Shown in pieces: positions 45,323-55,385 of a stretch of 64,000 bases of DNA. Under the pieces are notes generated by a model. That model saw only the letters and a list, made by a program, of their open reading frames with translations, did no database searches and was not told the origin of the DNA. Within the stretch, counting starts at the first letter, position 1, and every line of letters starts with the position of its first letter. Source of the stretch: Miscanthus floridulus (Eukaryota > Streptophyta > Magnoliopsida > Poales > Poaceae); NCBI RefSeq assembly GCF_019320115.1, contig NC_089581.1:94610802-94674801 (forward strand), in the 5' to 3' direction. The position numbers and the translations under genes were made by a program.

Positions 45323-46010
45323 CTATTTGGTTCCAATCACATTATGGTTCTTTGGTCTTTCAACTAACTCCCATATTTGATTTCTGGTGAAGTTGTTCAA
45401 CTCTTCATGCATGGCATTCACCCAATCAACATTCTTCAATGCTTCTTCTATCTTCTTTAGTTCAATGGATGATACAAATGAGAAATGCTCACAAAATGAA
45501 GCCAATCTTGATCTTGTTTGTACACCTATAGAAATATCTCCAATTATAGTGTCCAATGGATGATCTCTTGTAATATTGGTTGGTTGGAGTATTGGAACTT
45601 GATTACTTGCACTTGCTTGACCAATTGATTGATCCACTTGAGATGATGAGCTAACAACTTGTTGATCTTGCACATTGTCATGAGAGTCACTTGTATTTGC
45701 TTGATTTGCATCAACTACAACATTTGAGTTAGAGAGCACTTGAACTTGATCATCTTCATCATCTATCACCTCTCTAGGCCTCAAGTCACCAACATCCATG
45801 TTCTTCATAGCATTTGACAATTGAGTCCCTCTAACATCATCAAGATTCTCATCTTCATCTTGAGAACCCTTGGTTTCATCAAATTCAACATCATGAACTT
45901 TCTCAAGAGTACCACTTGCCAAATGCCAAACTCTATATGCTTTGCTAGTGGTTGAGTATCCAAGCTAGAACCCTTCATCACACTTCTTGTCAAACTTGCT
46001 CAATCTAGTG
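45323..46010 (-). pseudogene. Element C integrase/RT linker
   Basis: Starts in the GYSTTSKAYRVWxxAxGTLEKVHDVEFDE block and runs through an acidic/Gln-rich spacer to IEEALKNVDWVNAMHEEL and RPKNHNVIGTK. It ends with a stop where Trp of the WVFR-type motif would be. Confidence 0.85.
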
Positions 46011-46017
46011 TCTTTCT

Positions 46018-46674
46018 TTAATATGTAGAACTTGCAACCAAAACCCAAAAGTATGCAATGTTGGGCTTTCTACCATTCAAGAGCTCATAAGGTGTCTTCT
46101 CCATTATTGGGTGACAATAGAGTCGGTTGCTACAAAAGCAAGCCGTGTTGATTGCTTCAACCCAAAAGGATTGATTCACATTGTACTCACTAAGAATAGA
46201 CCTTGCCATGTCAATAAGTGTTCTATTCTTCCTCTCAACAAGGCCATCAAATTCCAAATTCATCACACAAATCATCAATTCTAGTATTCTTGGACTCACT
46301 ACCATTGTCACTTCTAACTCTCTTGATGGTTGTCTCAAACTCATTGTGAATGTCCTTAACATGACAAATGATTTGAAAGTTACAAATACATCACTCTTAT
46401 CCACTAGAAAGAATATCCATGTGTATCTAGTAAAGTCATCCACTATCACAAAGCTATATTTGTTTCCACCGATGCTAGTGTATTGTGTTGGCCCAAACAA
46501 ATTCATGTGCAATAACTCAAATGCCTTGCTAGTACTCATCATGCTTTTCTTAGGATGGGTGTTTCCAACTTGTTTTCTGGCTTGACAAGAGCTACAAAGT
46601 TTATTCTTCTCAAATACCACATCTTTCAAGCCTCTAACTAGATCATGCTTAACCAATCTATTCCATTGTTTCAT
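46018..46674 (-). pseudogene. Element C integrase core
   Basis: CSSCQARKQVGNTHP, LLHMNLFGP (the first catalytic Asp is Asn here) and VIVDDFTRYTWIFF are present. The second Asp block is frame-shifted. A deletion then joins LEFD directly to GLVERKNRTL, removing the usual YTPQQN approach (compare A at 29570-29615). The enzyme would be inactive. Confidence 0.87.
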
Positions 46675-47128
46675 TCCAATATTACCAAGCTTCTATGCCA
46701 TAACCAACCCATACTAGACTTAGTGAACAAGCATGTTGACAATTGAGCTTCACTAGCATTGAAATCAACCAAGTATAGATTCTCATATCTAAAGCCTTTG
46801 AAGATCAAATTTGAGCCATCTACACTTATGATCTCCACATCATCTACTTCAAATATGCACTTAAATCCAAGATCACACAATTGAGCCATGGATAGCAAAT
46901 TGAAGTTCAAGCTCTCAACTAGCAACACATTGGATATACTCATGTCATTGGATATTGCAATCTTACCAAGCCCCTTGACCTTGCATTTGCCATTATCACC
47001 AAATGTGATACTATCAAACCCATTGCTATCATTGGTGTTGATTGAGTTGAACATTCTTGAATCACCGGTCGTGTGTTGAGTGCACCCACTATCAAGAACC
47101 CAATGTCTTCCTCCGGTTTTGTAATTGA
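46675..47128 (-). pseudogene. Element C protease and pre-integrase
   Basis: HWVLDSGCTQH (about 47095-47065), ITFGDNGKCKVKGLGKI, LLSMAQLCDLGFKCIF and GWLWHR are readable. This copy keeps the Trp codon that became TAG in A. Confidence 0.82.
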
Positions 47129-47129
47129 C

Positions 47130-47555
47130 CTACAAAAGAAGATAATTCCTTTTAGGTACCCAAACTTGCTTGGGTCCTTGAAGGTTATTGACCAAGCTCT
47201 TTAGCACCCAAATGGCTTTCTTCTTTGAGCCCACAATTGGTGTACTAATAAACTTAGCCTTAACTCCATTCACACCCTTGGTAAGCATGTAACAAGAATC
47301 AAATCTAATTGAGGATTCATTTTGTTGCCAGTTCTTGTTCTTGCAATATTGCTCTACATGCCCAACTTTCTTGCATCTATTGCAAAACTGACCATTGTCT
47401 TTCATAAAGTTAGCTTTGGTAGTTGCAAAGGCCGCTTTGCCTTTCTTGGGGTATAGCCCAATCCCTCTTTATTGAGAGAAAATCTTAGGCTACCCAAGCA
47501 CTTTAGCAAGCGGGCCTCACCACCATAAGCATTGCCTAAGGCTCGAGTGAGCCCA
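47130..47555 (-). pseudogene. Element C Gag C-terminus
   Basis: Second zinc knuckle CNRCKKVGHVEQYC, then RFDSCYMLTKGVNGVKAKF and GPKQVWVPKRN. Upstream part LTRALGNAYGGEARLLKCLGS, with a frame change near 47404. It ends at the junction with the following LTR-like sequence. Confidence 0.85.
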
Positions 47556-48730
47556 TTGATGTTGACACCAAGGGTGGCACACACAGAAAAGACCGCAAGT
47601 GCATGGTCGTCAGAGTAGCTTTTCACCAAGGAGTAATCTTGGGTATCGAATCCACATGGAACAAGGAGTGATTGAATTCTAGAACTACTGGGTTTCTATA
47701 GGTTTTGGGGAGAAAAGGAGTGGATTATTATGGTTTATTCTATAACTATTACTTGAACAAGAGATGGTAAATAACAACTGCTTACCTCAGGGCACAACCC
47801 GCTTGCCAACTAGGAGGGTTAACTAGACAAGGTCTACCATGAGCCCTATGATTTAATAACTAAGCCTATCGTGGTGGAATACAGAGGATGGACAGGGCTG
47901 TCACCACCTGCCACCTACCACAATCTATCTAGAGACTTAGACATAAACATAGGTAAGGTATAGCCTAAGCACCATGCTTAATCTATGCGCTTACTACTCT
48001 AATCTGGATCCTGATGAAATAAGACTAGAGTACTCTAACCAAATGGTGAAACCAGTAAACAACAGAAATGTAACAAAACTTAATGCAAGAATGGGAACAA
48101 AATTACCATTGAAGAGTCGTGGAGCTACAAGAAGAAGAGGTTGCCGACAAGCCTGGCTCCTCGTCTAGCTTCTCCTCGCCTTCTCTCTCTCTCTACTCTA
48201 GAGAATAGCTATCCTAAGCTAAACTACTCTCTTGAGAGCTCTTTCTTCACTTGTGTCTTACAAATGAGCTCATGACCCCTATTTATAGTTGAAATGAGGC
48301 AGGGGGTACTTATAGGTAGCTGGTGAGGCGGTGGAGACTTGGGCGCCGAGTGGCCTCAAAGGGGCGTCAGTCGGCCCTTGGTTCCATCGCCTTAGCATTG
48401 TACGGCATTGGATGGCACCCAATGGTGGTGGCAAAGGATGCACATGCCAAGATTCACACTGAAGGTCAGTGCTTAAGTCGGTTGGAGACCCCTCTTTGTA
48501 TGACAGTGGGCCCTTTGATCCAAGAGAAGCAAATCTCGGCCATTGAGTGAACCGACTTGAATCAACACTCTAGTGCACTCTAGGCCACCCTCCCATGGAT
48601 CAGTGACGTGGTAGGACACCAAGTGGGGCCGAGCAGTGCTATCTTGTGGGCCCTGCCTCTCCTGGCCATGTGGATGGGTTCTAGAAGGCTTGGTTTTGCT
48701 CCTTTTTGACTATTTTGTCCCTACAAGCAT
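47556..48730 (-). repeat. LTR-like sequence, possibly Athila-type Gypsy
   Basis: Begins TGTTGACACC at the break in element C and contains TTGGGTATCGAATCCACA (about 47638-47655). That motif is common in plant Athila-like LTRs, as far as I recall. A minus-strand TATA box CTATAAATAG lies at 48279-48288. No coding domain. The right end is uncertain; 48730 is a guess. Confidence 0.35.
48279..48288 (-). promoter_or_regulatory. Predicted TATA box, minus strand
   Basis: CTATAAATAG in a CT-rich context, facing left. It supports reading 47556-48730 as a promoter-bearing LTR. Confidence 0.4.
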
Positions 48731-49403
48731 AATTCTCCAAGTACATGTGGAACCAAGTGAAATCCAAACATAAAATGTTGTTTCTTGTTTGATTTTATAC
48801 ATTTCATGGCTATTTGATGATGGCAAAAGAAGATGTTAAGAGCCGTCAACATAGAACTTTTTGCTCTTTTATTTTCTCTCTCTCTTTTCTGTAGCCCATG
48901 CCTCTCTTTTTGATGAAAGATAGCTAGAGTGGTAACTTTGATTCTCATAGAGCAATAATGATTGAAAAGCATATGTGGTTGCGTATTCCTAGTGTAGGAA
49001 TAGCATAAGTATGTGGGTGTACGTGCTCTTGATAAAAAAGCATGACAAGTTTCTCTACTCAGATCAACAAGGCTTGAAAAAGCTCAAAATAAACAAGCAG
49101 CTTTTATAGTGGCTTTATCATGTATGAATATGTATTTGGCTCTGGTGGGAATATGTCACCATTGAGTAACTTCTAGCAAGAGAGTTTTAGCATTTTGCAA
49201 AACAAAACTCCAAGTTGTTTTTACCATTCCTCAGATAGGTTTAAAGATTCACTCTAGTCTTATTACAACATATCTCACAAAACTTAGATTTGGTTCTAGT
49301 ATTTGCAACCCACAAAAGCATTCAACTTAAGATTAACTCTAAATTATCATGCTCAAAACTTAAGAAGTATCAGTTTGTATGACAAGCTTTTGCAAAGTAT
49401 TAC
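48731..49403. other. Unassigned AT-rich stretch
   Basis: No coding region, PBS or PPT recognised. One CT-rich run lies at about 48864-48885. It could be internal sequence of the neighbouring LTR element or unrelated spacer. Confidence 0.3.
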
Positions 49404-50166
49404 TGTCGGTGCAGAAAGTGACCAACAAGTAAATATTTGTAGTTTTGCCGTATGTTGTGATCGGAGGTGGCCTAGCACTCAATGACACAGGGTTTATACT
49501 AGATCAGGCAACATGCCCTACATCCAGTTTGAGTCGGTCGGTGACTTTATTCCTAAGCCCCGGTGCTCAAAGTTTGCAGTGGGGTTACAAATGAGAGGGA
49601 GAAAGATGGGGGGTACGAGAGATCTGGTCAGAAGGGCCGAGAGTGACGGGAGCCCCGCTATGAGCTAAGTGTTCAAGCATGTGCTTGTGGTTCGAACTTG
49701 GCGGTTCTGTGGTTGTGTATTAGTGAACTTGATTGATCTGAACAATCTCTATCAACTTACTTTGTTGGGAGAGAGCACATCCCCTTTTATAGATGAAGGG
49801 GATAGCCTTACAAGTGAGTGGGAGGGAGTATGTATGCTTCTAAGCCTTGTTGCCTATGCCGGCGGGTACATGATAACGGTAGGTGCCCACAACACTGTTG
49901 GATGTCAGATGCACATGGGAGGTTGTGTTGTCTTGTTTGGGTATGGCAGATGTCGGTACCTGCTATACTGTTGATGCCCATAGGCATGTGAGGAGTTTCA
50001 CCATGTTCACTTGGTATGGTAAAAGCCGGCGCCCACAACACTGTCGATGCCTAGAGGCATGTGGGGGGAGCCTTACCGTATGGGAGTTAATGGCGCCCAT
50101 AATACTATAGGGAAAATATCAGTGCCTACAACACTGTTTGGGCTCTGTTGTGCCAGGGAGGTTGCA
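49404..50166 (-). repeat. LTR-like fragment with minus-strand TATA and tandem repeats
   Basis: Starts TGTCGGTGCAG and contains a grass-transposon-like block (GGGTTTATACTAGATCAGG, then GGTGCTCAAAG). CTATAAAAGG lies on the minus strand at 49783-49792. Its right edge meets gag of element E near 50166 (ends TTGCA). I see no matching target duplications (ATTAC left, GAGTA right), so the boundaries are provisional. Confidence 0.35.
49881..50110. repeat. Degenerate 73-bp tandem repeat
   Basis: The motif AACACTGTYG followed by ATG recurs at 49891, 49964 and 50037, exactly 73 bp apart. A shortened copy is at about 50101 and an isolated motif at 50130. Units share GGYRCCYRC before the motif and a GGCATGTG stretch after it. 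Confidence 0.65.
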
Positions 50167-50170
50167 GAGT

Positions 50171-50453
50171 ATTGTCCTCCAGCACGACAACCACCACCAT
50201 GTCCTCCATGGCCATCGCCAAAGCGATCAAATCCATGGCCAAAACCAGAATTCTCATCACCAGACTCCTCCCGGTGATTTTCTTCATGACGACGGTGTGG
50301 TCCTCGGCCTCCCTCCGTGGGAAGTCGAGAGTCAAGAATCCTCTCCATCGCCTCCACCAGTGAGTTTGCCATGTGGCGAACCTCAGCCCGTGTGACAGGG
50401 GGCTCCCCATCTCCATGGTTTCTGCCATGAATACTTGAATTGGATCCTACCAT
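50171..50453 (-). pseudogene. Element E Gag N-terminus
   Basis: MVGSNSSIHGRNHGDGEPP, then PVTRAEVRHMANSLVEAMERI, then an Arg/Gly/His-rich tract (GFGHGFDRFGDGHGG). This is the typical N-terminus of grass Gypsy Gag proteins of this type. It is cut at about 50171, before the retrotransposon Gag domain. Confidence 0.7.
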
Positions 50454-51073
50454 GTTAGACTAGAAAAAGTGGAATAGGTAAATTTGTGAAAACACTCGAT
50501 CTCACTTTTTACTTACCCAAGTTCTTTCCTGATCTCAAGGACCATGACAGTGCTGGTGTGGCGGCTTCAACGGAGGTGGTAGAGAGGTCGTAAGGATTAT
50601 GAATCGAACGTCCCGGTTTAGGTTTTTGGTGGAGCTATAGGTGGCTATCAAGGAGGGCTACGGTGCTGCCAACCGAGTGGTTTGATGTGCTCAAAGATAC
50701 GACGTTGCTGCTAACAAGATCACCACCAACTCAAATATGTAAACTGAAATTTTCAGCAATACACCGCAACACAGATCCTTCGACTTGTTTTCACTTCTCT
50801 TTTTTTAAACTAATCTTTCCTTTTCTTTTTTTATCTATATTTTTTATAACACTGACAACAGTAATGAATGAAACAACTCAAATGATATATATAAACGGTG
50901 GTATCTAGCAACTTGATGAACACAAAACACAATGTAACAGTACCACGAAATGGTTATAGGTATTTTTTTGTGTGGTCTTGGACTATAGGATATGAAAAAA
51001 ACACAAATATATGAAGTAGATTAAACAAGGATAACGATGTGGATGACGGCAAGACCTACCATGTCAATCTGAA
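50454..51073 (-). other. Element E leader between PBS and gag
   Basis: 620 bp, AT-rich, without a recognised ORF. It is consistent with a long 5' untranslated leader. Confidence 0.5.
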
Positions 51074-51085
51074 GCTCTGATACCA
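51074..51085 (-). promoter_or_regulatory. Primer binding site of element E
   Basis: TGGTATCAGAGC on the minus strand, two bases from the LTR start TGATAGGTAC. Same primer class as the other elements. Confidence 0.8.
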
Positions 51086-51087
51086 GA

Positions 51088-51888
51088 TGATAGGTACTGA
51101 ACTATTTCAGTACAGGGGTTGGCCCGATCTTCATGGCAGTAGGTCACGATCAAGATAACTTGTAATAAGGCAGCGGGAATAAAAGGGTAACTTGCTGAAG
51201 AACAGCGGGGTAACTAGCTTTATACCTAACCAAGGTTGGATGCAACCAGGTGACGGGGAGAGAGACACCGAAACCACGAAGACTTTGACTCGATCTCTGA
51301 ATGACCGCAGAACCACAACCAGAGCTAATCCACACAAGGCGGGGCAGCCATACTGGAACCCGCAAAGCACGAACTAGTGGATCCTAGAGGAATCTCTTCA
51401 CAAGTCCAGGAAGAACAAGGAAGAACAAGGGTTGAGTAAACACTCGGCAGCTCGGCTGCAATATCACTGGGATTATCAATTCATCCAAAAAAGTCCTTTT
51501 CTAGTAGCCTCGAGGTGGTATTTATACTATGAGAAGTTTCTTAAGAAAGATGTGAACTAAACAAGCCAGGTTGGGAGGTGGAAGGCCAACGGCCTAGAGC
51601 ATTCATGAGGTGGTCTTCAGTTTTCGCGCGTCTTCTGGGCTTCTGTGCAGTCTTTAAAGTTTTTATCATAACTCTTTCCTGGGAAGTCCAAATGATGAAC
51701 CGTTGGATGCGTTGGAAAGCTAACTTCATCATCTTTCCAACCATGTATGCTATGCACCATGAATTATTGTAGAATGGTACAGTTTTGCACGGGATCTTTA
51801 GCTTCATGCAGACTATTGAGCTTCGGAGCAGTCTTCACTAAAACTGGTTGGACGCCATGCTGGACACTCCAAACTGGTCGGCATGACA
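51088..51888 (-). repeat. LTR of element E, about 801 bp
   Basis: The left boundary is fixed by the PBS. The right boundary at GGCATGACA (51888) is a proposal based on a TG...CA pair; no clear polypurine tract follows it. It contains a minus-strand TATA box. Confidence 0.55.
51517..51527 (-). promoter_or_regulatory. Predicted TATA box of LTR E
   Basis: GTATAAATACC on the minus strand, facing the PBS and gag side, as expected for a 5' LTR promoter. Confidence 0.55.
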
Positions 51889-51905
51889 GTATTGGAAACT
51901 AGGCT

Positions 51906-52388
51906 TCAAGATTTCTCCAATAAGTACTCATTCACCTTCATAGCCTTTGGGAGACAAAAGATATGACTGTTTCTTCTAGATGGTTCTGTCATGCTGGGTT
52001 GACTCGAACATAGCTCTTCTCTCTGATCCATCCTTGATGTATCCTTGTCTTCCTTCTCGGAGAACCTGAGTAATAACAACATGCACGACTTAGGTAGCTC
52101 GAAATTACCATCAATGTTTAATTGAAATTCACAAAGTAGCGCGTGCACCACTTGCTGTATCTTTTGGGCGCGGCTACGGGTGATTGGTCCAGTAGGGACT
52201 TGGAATGGTGTATCAGCTGGTGAGGTGGTCGGAGAGGTCGCCGAGGTCGGTGAAGTGGTCGAAGAGGTCGCCGAGGTCCCCGACGCTGGCGTGGTCACAT
52301 CAGGGTTTGGAGAGATATAGTCAGAAATGTCCGACTGGGACCCATGCTTGTCATTCATGACGGAGTCGGCATGGCCTACATGGGGCAT
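51906..52388 (-). pseudogene. Gypsy polyprotein C-terminal tail, element E
   Basis: A Thr/Ser/Pro-rich spacer followed by GPITRSRAQKIQQVVHALL and LPKSCMLLLLRF. The GPxTRSRAKK motif is the usual C-terminal end of plant Ty3/Gypsy polyproteins. The rest of pol is missing to the right. Confidence 0.65.
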
Positions 52389-52390
52389 CC

Positions 52391-52942
52391 CTTTGCTCCT
52401 TACCTATCTCTCAGTATTTTTCCTAAGCCATTCGATCGACTTTAGGAAGGCCGATGGTCTCTCCTGGTGGAGATCCCGTGTTTTTGGGTTTTGCCATGTC
52501 CCTCCTGGGGAAGTGGAGGGCCGCCTGCATGTGGTGGTGCTTTGGTTCTTGTGCCCGGTGTGCGGTAGTGGTTGGCGTGCGGTAGTGGTGGGCCATGCCC
52601 AGGCCACGTCCCATCTGATCAGGTGCCGTTCCGTCGAGCAAGGCATGTCTCATCGATCAGGGTGTGTCCCATCTGCATTAAATGAGGAAGAGAGAGGGTT
52701 TTTCGCCCGTCGTTTTGCCTTTCCCCGATCGCCGCGCCTTCCCCAACTGCTTCACCCTTTTCCTTAAGTAGGAGAAGGGAGAAGGTTTTCGCCCTATTCC
52801 TATGCCTATTCCTCATCTGCCGCCTCCTTTCATTTTCCTTCTTGCTGAGAGCGTTCTTGAGAGCCGTTGCGGTTTTTAGGAAAGAAAAGGGAGAGAAAGA
52901 AAAGGGAGAGAGCGAGGGAGAAGAGAAAACTCACAAATCCTT
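52391..52942 (+). other. 5' flank of the Transposase_28-like fragment
   Basis: No coding domain recognised; open frames on both strands look fortuitous. The last 100 bases are a GA-rich tract (GAAAAGGGAGAGAAAG) directly upstream of the plus-strand ORF, which could be its 5' untranslated leader. Confidence 0.35.
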
Positions 52943-53475
52943 TTGCGATCCCAGAGCAAAATGTTGGACTGGAGGTCATCCACTATGAGGGAGTCGGTGT
53001 TGAAGGCCTTTGCCGTGAAGGGGTTTGTGCCACCGAAGGAGGTGGCGCACTGGAGGGCTCCCGGGAGGGAGAAGTTTCTGCAACCTTGGCCCGACGAGGT
53101 GGTTTCCTTTCTCGCCTTCCATGAGCGTGGGTTAGGATACCCTGCGCACTGGTTCCTGCACGGACTCCTCAATGAGTGGGGTCTGGAGCTGCAGCACCTC
53201 AATCCGACAGGGGTACTACACATCGCCGGCTTCATTACCGTCTACGAGGCCTTCCTAGGGATGGAGCTGCACGCGAACTTCTTCCGATGGCTGTTCTCTG
53301 GGCGAGCTTTGCCGGTGGGGAATCCGCCCAAGGTCACGCTGGAGGGGGATTTCGCCCTGCAGAGGAAACCGAGCGCGGGAGGCTCGTATCCCGCATACAT
53401 CCCCTGCGACTCCAATCGGGGGTGGCACGGGCAGTGGTTTTATATCAGGAATCCGGTGGAGGCACCGTTCCTGGC
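52943..53475 (+). pseudogene. Transposase_28-like (putative gypsy-type transposon) gene fragment
   Basis: About 177 codons are open: FLAFHERGLGYPAHWFLHGLL, WGLELQHLNPTGVLHIAGFI and TVYEAFLGMELHANFFRW. This matches the pattern of the plant PF04195 domain (HERGFGxPxxxFxxGLLxxYxIxLxHLNPNSIxHIAxFVTLCEAYLGI). The family is transposon-derived, of unclear biochemical role. The ORF is destroyed after NPVEAPF by insertion of element D, whose LTR supplies the last 14 residues of the open frame. It is one of only two recognisable coding blocks on the plus strand. Confidence 0.65.
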
Positions 53476-54187
53476 TAAAAGGATCAAGATGCCTAAGAGG
53501 GGGGGTGAATTGGGCTAATTCTAAATTTCTTTTGCAATAATTAAGTCCTATGGTTAGCCTAATTAACCCCTTGTGCCTAGAAAGTGTTTCTACTGATCTA
53601 CCACACAAAAGTTTAGCAACCTATGTTCTAATCCTACTCTAGCATGGCAATTCTATCAATGTAATTGACAATAATTGAATTGCTTAAAGTAAATGCTCAA
53701 AGTAAAGAGAGAAGGAGGAATGCGGTGATGTTTTGCCTGAGGTATCGGAGAGTCGCCACTCCCAACTAGTCCTCGTTGGAGTACCCGCGCAAGGGTGTAG
53801 CTCCCCCTTGATCCACTCAAGGATCAAGTGCTCTCTACGGGTTGATTCTTAGACACTCCATCGCGGTGAATCATCCACAACCGCTCACAACTTGAGTTGG
53901 GTCATCCACAAGCTCCGCCAGATGATCACCAAGCTCCCAATCACCACTGAGCCGTCTAGGTGATGGCGATTACCAAGAGTAACAAGCACGAACTCTCACT
54001 TGACCACAACAAGCCTAATCAGAAGGGTGGATGCATACTTTGCTACTCTTGCTTTCACTAATGAGGGCTCTCTTTGGGATTCTCAAATCTCAATCGCCTC
54101 ACTAGGACCTTGCTCTTCTTGGCACTCTCAAAGGTGTTTCTTAGCTGTTTGAATGAGCAAAAGTACCCCCACACACAAATAGAGGAA

Positions 54188-54196
54188 GTATTTATA
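54188..54196 (-). promoter_or_regulatory. Predicted TATA box of LTR D
   Basis: TATAAATAC on the minus strand, matching LTR B. Confidence 0.55.
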
Positions 54197-54237
54197 ACCA
54201 TGGCTGAAAAAACGAATTGTTATGTGCCTCTACGGGG

Positions 54238-54500
54238 TGACCGGACGCTCCGGTCATGTTGACCGGATGCTCCGGTCAGTTCTCCCCAAACTCTAGTGTC
54301 CGGTCAACACTGACCGGACGCATCCGGTCGTGATTTTGCCTCTCTGGAACCTTACTGGAGTCAACCAGACACTGGAACTCATCATCTGGTCACTTCACCT
54401 CTCAGCGTCCGGTCTCACTAGATGATTTCACCTTGATCAAATGAACTGACCGGACTCTGTGCCAGCGTCCGATCACCCCAGAGCCAGCGTTCGGTCAGTA
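54238..54500. promoter_or_regulatory. CGG palindrome block in LTR D
   Basis: Includes GACCGGACGCTCCGGTC at 54239-54255 (an imperfect palindrome around a central T), further copies to 54285, GACCGGACGCATCCGGTC at 54313-54330, and degenerate copies to about 54500. Confidence 0.72.
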
Positions 54501-54936
54501 TTTGACCCTCCATTCACTTCCAACTCTTGATCATATGTGAATGAAGTTTGCTCCAATGGATCTAAGGGCTTCTTAGGAGCTACCTAGTGCTAGATTTAGC
54601 AAGTGTGCACCACACCTAACTCACTAGACTCACCTAGGTCAAGCTACCCATCCATACCCTCCTTAATAGTATGGCCAAAGGAAAAACAAAGTCCTAAACT
54701 ACTCTAAGTGTCTCTTCAACTCCAATCGACACTTAGAACTAGTCCATCCTTAACCTTGTTGTCCATCCTTTGAAAACCTAAATGATTTCCATCGTAGGGG
54801 CATGATCACCATGATATCCCAATCGATCTCCATTACCATGACCTAACTTAATTGCCTCTACAAAACACACGTTAGTCATAGTAATCACGTAGTGTCATTA
54901 ATCACCGAAACCCAACTAGGGACCTAAATGCTTTCA

Positions 54937-55385
54937 ATCTCCCCCTTTTTGGTGATTGATGACAATACCACCTCTAGTATGTGAAAGAGTTGATGTTTTT
55001 AACATGCTTGGTTCATATAAGCTTTTGACAATAAGAACAAAAGAGTTAGGCAAGCTTATATGACCCAAGCCAACATGATGTACTCAAAAGATATGAAATA
55101 AGCATGAGTACAAGTAATAAAGCTCATTTGCATCAGAGTAAAACATGGAAGCAAAACAAATGAGCATAACACTTGTGATATGACATATAAAAGATTCAAA
55201 GTAGAGAGCACACATGTCAAATATCACAATCACGTAGGTATCACTATCACATAAATATAGTTTGATGCATGAAAGTAAACACACACGAATGCATAATAGT
55301 ATATCACACATAAAAACCAAACATAATAGAATACTAAGCTCCCCCTTAGTCTAACATACTCGATCCCTCTCCCCCTTTAGCGTCA
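54937..55385 (-). other. Element D 3' tract with three PPT-like runs
   Basis: CTCCCCCTT-type runs on plus at 54938-54950 (next to the LTR), 55340-55348 and 55369-55379. The last two lie at the 3' end of the extra ORF. Confidence 0.7.

Larger units (their letters stand above)
40951..47555 (-). mobile_element. Sirevirus-type Copia element C, truncated in gag
   Basis: 3' LTR, multi-PPT tract, RNase H, RT, integrase, protease and the last part of Gag, collinear with element A. Similarity to A ends at about 47555 inside gag (A position about 30920), where an unrelated LTR-like sequence starts. The 5' half is absent or lies right of the window. Confidence 0.9.
50167..52390 (-). mobile_element. Gypsy element E remnant: gag start, PBS, LTR, pol end
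   Basis: Reading leftward: pol C-terminus (52388-51906), an LTR (about 51888-51088), PBS (51085-51074), leader, then the gag N-terminus (50453-50171). One LTR therefore separates the end of one internal region from the start of another, as in a head-to-tail tandem. Both flanks are truncated. Confidence 0.65.
53476..54936 (-). repeat. 3' LTR of element D, 1461 bp
   Basis: Starts TAAAAGGATC (the terminal TG is TA here) and ends AATGCTTTCA before the PPT. The five bases before it (CTGGC, 53471-53475) are the candidate target duplication. Confidence 0.9.

Noticed and set aside
49404..50166. Complete solo LTR or CACTA element bounded by TGTCGGTGC and GGTTGCA
   Set aside because: The flanking bases (ATTAC and GAGTA) do not form a target duplication, and no inverted terminal repeat matches the left end.
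50073..50395. Plus-strand and alternative minus-strand ORFs overlapping the element E gag
   Set aside because: Only one minus frame shows the conserved Gag N-terminal motif; the others are shadows of it.
55084..55320. 78-codon Cys/Tyr-rich minus-strand ORF in element D
   Set aside because: AT-rich, no domain, located between PPT-like tracts; probably fortuitous.
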